From Anticarsia gemmatalis (taxonomy: Eukaryota; Arthropoda; Insecta; Lepidoptera; Erebidae): DNA of 64,000 nucleotides. Below the pieces are notes generated by a model. That model ran no database searches. It was not told the origin of the DNA and was given only the letters and a program-made list of their open reading frames with translations. Where the stretch lies: positions 4,155,001 to 4,219,000 of the forward strand of contig NC_134755.1 in NCBI RefSeq assembly GCF_050436995.1, given 5' to 3'. Every line of letters starts with the position of its first letter. Positions within the stretch are counted from its first letter, which is position 1. This document shows, in pieces, positions 57,345 through 64,000 of this stretch. The translations under genes and the position numbers were made by a program.

Positions 57345-57534
57345 TAGTACCTCGATTCTCTACCACTATCGACTACCGACAACCGGCTAGCTATCGAAAT
57401 TTTGACATTTAGAATGTACTGCCAAAGTGTTTCCTACGACACCCGTCAGAGGCGCTGATCATATTTTCATACAAAATTTTTCGATGACAGGTCGGTTGTC
57501 GGTAGTCGATAGTAGTAGAGAATAGAGCTACTGT
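57345..57534 (-). mobile_element. Family A element, copy 21, full length, young subfamily
   Basis: TACCTCGATTCTCTACCACT on the left and GTAGTAGAGAATAGAGCTAC on the right. The reversed core CCGTCAGAGGCGCTGATCAT and all arm blocks are present. It is nearly the reverse complement of the copies at 10992 and 24804. It sits between two SINE pieces. Confidence 0.9.
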
Positions 57535-57539
57535 AAGGC

Positions 57540-57735
57540 TGCTTCTGTGATAAGACCAGTAGTGTTGACTACTAAGCATGAGGTCTCGGGTTCCATTACC
57601 AGGTGGGTCCACGTACTTTAGTTTCCTTCTAATTTATATGAAAAAAAATCATAATAGTGGATGGTACTTCGGTGACGTGGCCGATAAATAGCAATGCAGA
57701 ACTCATATTGTATTCCTCCCTTTCCTCGTATTTAA
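57540..57735 (+). repeat. tRNA-derived SINE with recognisable head
   Basis: GATAAGACCAGTAGTGTTGA, CTACTAAGCATGAGGTCTCG and GGTTCCATTACCAGGTGGGT form a tRNA-like head with a B box near 57588-57600. A body with GACGTGGCCGATAAATAGCA and CTCATATTGTATTCC follows, equivalent to the GGCAATAGGCTCACCCCC block. It is decayed and has no tRNA function. Confidence 0.6.
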
Positions 57736-59844
57736 CAAGGAACGACTGCGTAACATTACGTATGTTTGGTTGTAAAAAAACCTCTATGCCTTTTATTCGG
57801 TGTCTGTTTAAAGTCTCGACGATCTGAGGCTCAATTTTGTACGTCTTTGTAGTATTCTTGTACGATAAGGCCGTCTTTAGAGTACATTAAGTTAACTACA
57901 GCTATTTGCCGGCAGATTTAGAATTTTATACGAGTTGAATGTTGTAAGAAATGTGTTTAAGTAGCGTTTTGCTTATGTAAACGTTTTCACATGAGAATTG
58001 CTGCTTCTTTTATTTGGTTTTATTGTAGCTGTTTGATAGAAGCTATTCTATTTGTAGTTTTTATGTACGTTTTAAATTGTTTCTTCTTTACATTGCTTGG
58101 TCAGTCAACGGTTGTTTATGTTAAAATAAGGTTTAACATTTTTATGACTAACAGTTCAAATCTGTACCTGACTTACTTGGTCTCCAGTAATAAGCATAGG
58201 CCCTCAGGTGTTTGAAAGTTTTTTTTCTCAACATTTTCTTATAACTACACAACAAAGTACAAAGCTTGATATTTTTAGTTTTCTAATACGAATAGTTAAA
58301 CAAGGACTTTGAGAATTTTCTCGAAAAATCAGTTCTTTTGTGTTTTCAATGGTTTTGAAGTTTTTCATCTTAAATCTAGTGAGACTAAATCCTATTATAA
58401 AGAAGCAGTGGGATTTAAAAGTCTCGTTTGATCGCTATGTCATAACTTTCTTTCTTCAAATGATGTATTTTCTATAGCAAGAAAAAGCAAACTTATTGTA
58501 AATTTACATGTGCAAAAAACGTTTCAAATTTTTTTAATACAAAATAAGTTTTTTTTAAATGCGTTAAATGACTACTACTATAACTGCCCGTGACCAAGAC
58601 CGGTGTAAGTCGGTGGGAACTTCTAGTAAATTATCACTAACAATTTTCAATCGCCCTTGAGACTCGTTGCATTATAGTATTATGTTGTACAATTTACTAG
58701 AAATTCTGAGTCTACTATAACGATAGAATAAGCACCTGTTCAATCACGGTTAATAAACATCTTGAAATAATTTCTCAGATTCGAGATAGCACAAAATATA
58801 CGCTCCATAGAATTTCTGATAGTTACAGTAATAACTCATAGGGAATTAAGTCGACCGTATTATTTTAGCAGCAATAACTTCGAAGATCACTATCTGTATC
58901 AACGATTATATGGAAATAAAACAAAAAATATTGTTTATTACTTTGTACCTAATAAATAAAGTGTAACAAATAAAATTGCTGATAAAATGTCCAAGTGAAA
59001 ATATAGTACCATTTTTTTTATTTGACGATCAGTTATAACCATTTGTTTATTCGTGAAAAAATATTTTTAATACCCATATTAGTTCAATCGAAGTTTTAAG
59101 TTACTTTTATGAGCAATATATTCTAAAAAAGTGATTCACAATTAGTATAAAATAGTATCAAAATTCAGTAAGTAATTAATAGCAACATCTTCGGAATTAT
59201 TTACGATGGTCGTCTTAAAATAAAATTTAAATAAAACTGAATACTTTAAATTTTGAAATAAACCAATAAAATCTTTCAAATTGAGCAAGTTATTGCAAAA
59301 CGAAATGAAAACTAATAATATAATCGAATTCTAAATAAATAAAAGTAAATCTCGAACCGCTATTCAAAAAGGTTAATCTCAATCCACTTAAAAACATTTT
59401 ACACTACGATACACTTAGCTAAATGAAGCATGAAGTCTCCATTTAATTTGCTAGGAAGCTATACGGTAGTACAAGTGGAACAAATCCTTTCAAAGAACAC
59501 CACAGTATCGAGACGAAGTGCTTTGAAACTATTCTAGAACAAAACGTTTAAACCGTAGAATAGCATGCTTATTTAAAATTGCATACCGAAATGCATATTC
59601 GAATACTTTAACTGGATTTAAAATAACAATGAGATGCTTTAAAGTAATTTTGTTAAAAACGTTTCGTATCCTAGAACGATTGTGAGGGCATTGAAACATA
59701 ATATGCCTTGGCAAACTTTTTGGATAGAACTGTTTTAATATAATATATTAAAAAATATATAAAATATGTATTGTAGAAACCATCATTTACGAAAATCATA
59801 ATTTAAAGCGTATAGAAAAAAATATATGTATAATATTTCTTAAT
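57736..59844. other. No gene recognised
   Basis: About 2.1 kb, AT-rich. Frames at 57991-58215 and 59529-59714 have no splice context. Confidence 0.4.
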
Positions 59845-59975
59845 ATTCCCAACGCTGCGTGTCCACTGCGTCAGAATCGGAGCGTACCTTAAGGTTTTTT
59901 TGTCTGTATTTCTATGATACTGCGTCCACTGCGGACTGCTAGCTATAAAGTCTCGCGTATTAAGTTTCACCTCCT
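59845..59975. repeat. Probable dispersed repeat with internal duplication
   Basis: A locally G+C-richer block. GTGTCCACTGCGTCAG and GCGTCCACTGCGGACTGC occur about 75 bp apart, followed by GCTATAAAGTCTCGCGTATT. It resembles a lepidopteran dispersed repeat from memory, but no second copy is present here to confirm it. Confidence 0.35.
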
Positions 59976-60289
59976 TTCGGTAAAAGATCCAAGATTTCAA
60001 TTACCTCTAAACTGGATTCCATTAATTGTTCAGTATCATTCAGCCCTTAAAACTGTAATAAATAGACAATTTCACATTTATAATGCTTATCACGTATCTC
60101 ATTTCACAATGATGATCACTATTCAGTACATTGCTGCTTTGACGTAACGTGTTAATCACTATTATCTACGGGAGAAAACAATGTACAACATAGTGGCTTT
60201 CAAATGATTATCAACTGAAATACATGATAGCCCCCCAGATATGAATATTTACAACTTCGTCCAAACATCGCCGTAAACTGCGAACTACC

Positions 60290-60610
60290 GCTTCATTCTG
60301 TCAGAACGATGGCTGTTCTAGGAATAACACGCTAGCAGACAGGTACCGCAGAGATCTCGGGTATTGTAATGTAAGCTTGATATATTGCACTGTCTTCAAA
60401 TAGCGGTCGGAAACGCCTGTTGATCTTGAGGCTAGTTAATATATGATATTCCGGCCTGTCTTTGAGTTGAGCACGTTAGTTAAGGTGCAATGAAACTGTT
60501 AGACAAGTAACTACAGCACCTATGTTGAGCTTACCAGGAGGTAAAAGATCGGTTGGTTAAGCAACCTCTGCCTTGGTCATTATTTGGATGCTTGGCCGCT
60601 TATGGGTATT
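60290..60610 (-). repeat. Dispersed lepidopteran repeat, copy 2
   Basis: GGTTGGTTAAGCAACCTCTG, CCTTGGTCATTATTTGGATG and CTTGGCCGCTT (60552-60600) are the inverted counterpart of the 49440-49520 blocks. The left limit is uncertain; AGATCTCGGG at 60352 and AACGCCTGTTGATC at 60412 may belong to it. Confidence 0.5.
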
Positions 60611-63500
60611 TTAATTAATATAAAGATAATAAAAATAGTTTACAATAATGAAAAAACAAAGACTGATGTGAAATCTATTACTTTGATATTGTGATGATAA
60701 TATAATCAATCGTTTTAAGCATTATTGTCTACCCTTTTTTCGTTTAAAAAGAGTAGAATAAAATCACAGTAGTTGAATCAACTACTTACAGTTTCTAACA
60801 CTTAGAGTCTTAGAGTTTCAAAATTGCACATGAAATATGCAACTCCATTAAATAAACCAAGTTTATGTTTCCAAAGGGTAAGTTAAATAAAACTAGTAAT
60901 ACATCAAAACATTAGACTGTTATCCATTGCTAATGATGCAACTACATCCTGAATACTAACATCTACTTGCTATTCAGTAAGGAGTTTGACTCGTTAGTTC
61001 TAAAAACTTTACTACATAACTTATATTCGCTATGTTTTGATAGTAAATGTATCGGGAATGTTATCGTAATCTTATGTGTTATGTTATTTTCTTTGTTAAG
61101 GACTGTATTTTTCCGGCAATTTCTGTGTTTTCAGTGGTCGCTTGGCTTAACATGCTTATGCTCTTATACAACTGAAAGTTGCAATGAACGATAGACACAG
61201 CTTATATATAAAAACGTAATTAACAAATCTAGTCAAAACTTCAAACCTAGTTTCAAACTTACTTTTGAAAGGATTTTGTTTCACAGGATGGGAAGTTAAA
61301 CGCAAAGATGCATGGGACTTGTACGTATTTTAATGAATGGGACGTCGAAAAAGTTTAGATATTCCAGAATAAATTTATCTAACGATGAAAATCTATAAAC
61401 TTTGTCTTACATTTTCTAGTTATTTAGGTTTATTGCCTCCTTTAATATAATGTTCAAATCCATTACTCGCGCTATCGAAATTTATACGACACGAGTCATA
61501 AGTGAAACCAATCTATCACAACGGTATCAGAATACGTTCACAGTTAAACAACAAATAATTTTAGTATAATCATATTTACTTGGTAACGGGATGATTTCAA
61601 TCCGTCATAGGCGGGTCGTGATAGTTTGAGTTCAACGTTTCGTATCTAAATAGGTTAACTGTGTGAATACAGTATAGATAGTGAATAAGTTTCGTACGGT
61701 ATATGTGCTTTACTATTTCTCGTCGAAATTTTGATAGTTGTTATACAATGAGTGTGTGTAACAATAAAATAATGAGACAGAGTTAGGGTTAAATGATGAA
61801 GAAAAATTCCATGCTTAAGAATTTTGTCCTTTTTTTAAAGAGTTAGGAGTATTTTTTTGTCTTGGCTCCTCATGCATCCGCGTGACTGGATCGTAAAGCA
61901 ATTCATATAAAGTTAATAGTCTTTTTATCCTTTGAAATAGAGTGGCTATGGCTTTGATCAAAACGTTTGCTCTCTTACGAAACGAAGTACCAGGAGTATT
62001 CTTCTAATTTTCTTTAGTAACATTTATTAAATATTGTAAGATTATCAAGCCATTGTAGAATCAAAACTAATTCAAGAATAAACTAAACGAGCGTAACTAA
62101 AGCCTCTAACATTCAACATACTATTTTGAGACGAAAGAAACCGATATCATCCGACTTCACCCGAAGCCAACAGCTACAAGATAATGCCTTACTAAACTAA
62201 TCCACCCTGTGGTATGAACATTGAGAAATTACACAGTCACTAAACACGAGGGTTCGAGTTTGTAATAGGTTTGGTTTATGTTTACGCTACTGTAAGTCAC
62301 TTTGTAATTTCTTGTATAGCTTTGAATTGTTAACCTTTAATGTGTTACAAAGGAAAAGTTTTTGTATAGAAAAAGTTTGTTTTCGAAGATGTTTAAGTCT
62401 TTTTCTCTGTATTGTATCCATTATAATAGATTATTTATTTTCTTGAATAATACTTATCATTAAAATATTTTGTCCGAACTTTCACGTATCTCGGCCGTCT
62501 CTACTTATTATTAGAGACACTTTAAAATTTTAGGTGAAACTACACAATCAGAATCATTTTCATCAATCATTTCATACGCAAAAGAACAATACTTAAAATT
62601 ACTGTATCATAAAAACCTCTTCTAACGATTTAATTAAGTATTAAAAAAAGGAAACAAAATATTGCATCTTGGTGATTGAAGGGTATTCGTAGATAACATT
62701 TCTCCTCCTAAATCTATTCGCATTTTATAATATTTTATGTTCCACAAGAGTTCAGGCACTCGAGAACTTTCAACGATAGAAATTCAATATAGGCTCGCAT
62801 TTATTCACTCCCTAGGGCGACGCGCTGTGGTGTAAAATGTTAGTACATGAAATTTACAGTTTTAGTTTTAAAACTACGAATATGCAATAAAAAGTTGTGT
62901 GTAACACTGAAAATTTCAGATACTTTCAAATCTGGATCCAAATATAATTCTAACACACGGTTTTCTAAGGACTATTGTATCGCCTGCGTATTCATTAGAC
63001 TTATGAATATGACATTAATAAATTACTAAACATACATAATCTCTATTACAAAAGTTTAGTTTACAGTCTATTGTTTTATGTACATGTTTCCAATGAGTCC
63101 AACTTACAAAATTTTTATTGTCAAACTTTCATACAATTTTCATACAAAATATTTCGTAAATTAAACTGGATGATTTAATTTCGTGCAAAATCACGAAACT
63201 GCTGACGTTTTAATTTATTTATTTCACGTCATCCGTCATCATTATCATTGTTAACACATTATTTTTGAATAGTATCAGATGACACAGCAGAAAACAACAG
63301 ATACGTATATATTTTAACAGTATGTAAAGTCATAAATAGTAATTTAAGTGACGGTAACATATCACTGACATGGTACAAATATATTTTATTATAGTTTTAT
63401 CCCGTGATAAAATATAATCATGTCACTTTTATGAAATATCCGTATGCATAATTATGCATAAAAATATAGTTATAAATCTGTTGTCTTGTTTTTTGTCTCC
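60611..63500. other. No gene recognised
   Basis: About 2.9 kb of AT-rich DNA. Frames at 60967-61194 and 62847-63029 are unsupported. GTCTCTA...TAGAGAC at 62496-62518 is a short hairpin. Confidence 0.4.
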
Positions 63501-63504
63501 ACAG
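63482..63504 (+). promoter_or_regulatory. Strong isolated 3' splice-site-like sequence
   Basis: TGTCTTGTTTTTTGTCTCCA followed by CAG at 63502-63504 is one of the best acceptor sequences in the window. The only donor-like partner nearby is GTAAAG at 63529. Otherwise an exon would have to run on; one frame stays open to 63734. It may mark an exon near the window end or be fortuitous. Confidence 0.25.
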
Positions 63505-63529
63505 TCTACAAAAATAGTTCTTACAACTG

Positions 63530-64000
63530 TAAAGGGGCTGATTTGATATTCATTCATCATTTTTCGATAACTTCGAATACTTTACTACCTTTGCGAACTT
63601 TACTTAATATAAAAAATATATATTTTGCATCTATTTTAAGTGTTGATAAACTTCAATGTATTTATTTGAGTCATAGGCTTCAAAGCCAAAATCAAATGAA
63701 AATTGTAAAATGTATGCACGTCTTATTTCTTTAAGAAGATATTTATCAAGAACCGAGATCGCATACGTTCCATTTGCATCCGATTTAAAATCCTATCTGA
63801 CGTGTGCAATCTGCCCAATTCTGTCACGAACTTCCCACATACAGTTTCTACTGGCCGAATGTTCGAGCTCAAATAGCATACATTCCGTTTATCCCGCTCG
63901 CTGCACGAATAGCTAGACTATATGGTAACTAATTATATGCGGATTCCGTAAACAGAAACACTACGGGTTTTTTGACCTATACATATATTACAAGTTCTGA
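63530..64000. other. No feature supported to window end
   Basis: Overlapping frames at 63486-63734 and 63710-63916 have no recognisable domain. The last few hundred bases become slightly richer in G+C. Confidence 0.35.

Noticed and set aside
1..64000. CRISPR arrays, operons, ribosome binding sites, rRNA or other bacterial features
   Set aside because: Nothing of this kind is visible. The sequence has the features of eukaryotic intronic or intergenic DNA.

Overview
The window looks like non-coding DNA from an insect nuclear genome, most likely a moth or butterfly (Lepidoptera). It is AT-rich (about one third G+C by eye). Long reading frames are absent, and no bacterial gene organisation is visible. 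The dispersed repeats are of kinds I know from lepidopteran genomes: tRNA-headed SINEs, an RTE-type non-LTR reverse transcriptase, a mariner fragment, and repeats ending near TATAATATTAGTA. No complete protein-coding gene can be supported. The stretch is best read as very long introns and/or intergenic DNA.

The dominant structure is one foldback MITE-like family, called family A here. It has about twenty copies between 269 and 57534, on both strands. Full copies are about 165-190 bp. They have arms close to CTGTAGCGCGATTCTCTAC and a core close to GATCAGCGCCCCTAGCGG. Three copies (10992, 24804, 57345) are nearly identical and form a younger subfamily. One of them sits inside a further perfect inverted repeat (24766-25027). 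Another copy (36581) is split by about 460 bp of other DNA.

Other mobile DNA: a mariner-derived miniature element (10278-10472); SINE copies or fragments near 6828, 9783, 35283, 40750, 44405, 52128, 57285 and 57540; a frameshifted RTE reverse-transcriptase pseudogene on the minus strand (38489-39518), lying within a 2.24 kb region bounded by 30-bp terminal inverted repeats (37830-40070); an 858-bp inverted-repeat element (49077-49934); and several long hairpins.

Signals that may belong to host genes: a textbook recursive-splicing (ratchet) site at 2747|2748 on the plus strand, followed 86 bp later by a second 5' splice site; candidate small plus-strand exons at 22895-22958, 30473-30487 and 55260-55294 whose open phases are mutually compatible; candidate minus-strand exons at 51213-51348 and 42292-42488, the latter ending in a stop codon; and a perfect palindromic RFX X-box at 14978-14991. 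Together the plus-strand signals fit a very long intron-rich gene transcribed left to right. This is inference, because no protein family was recognised.
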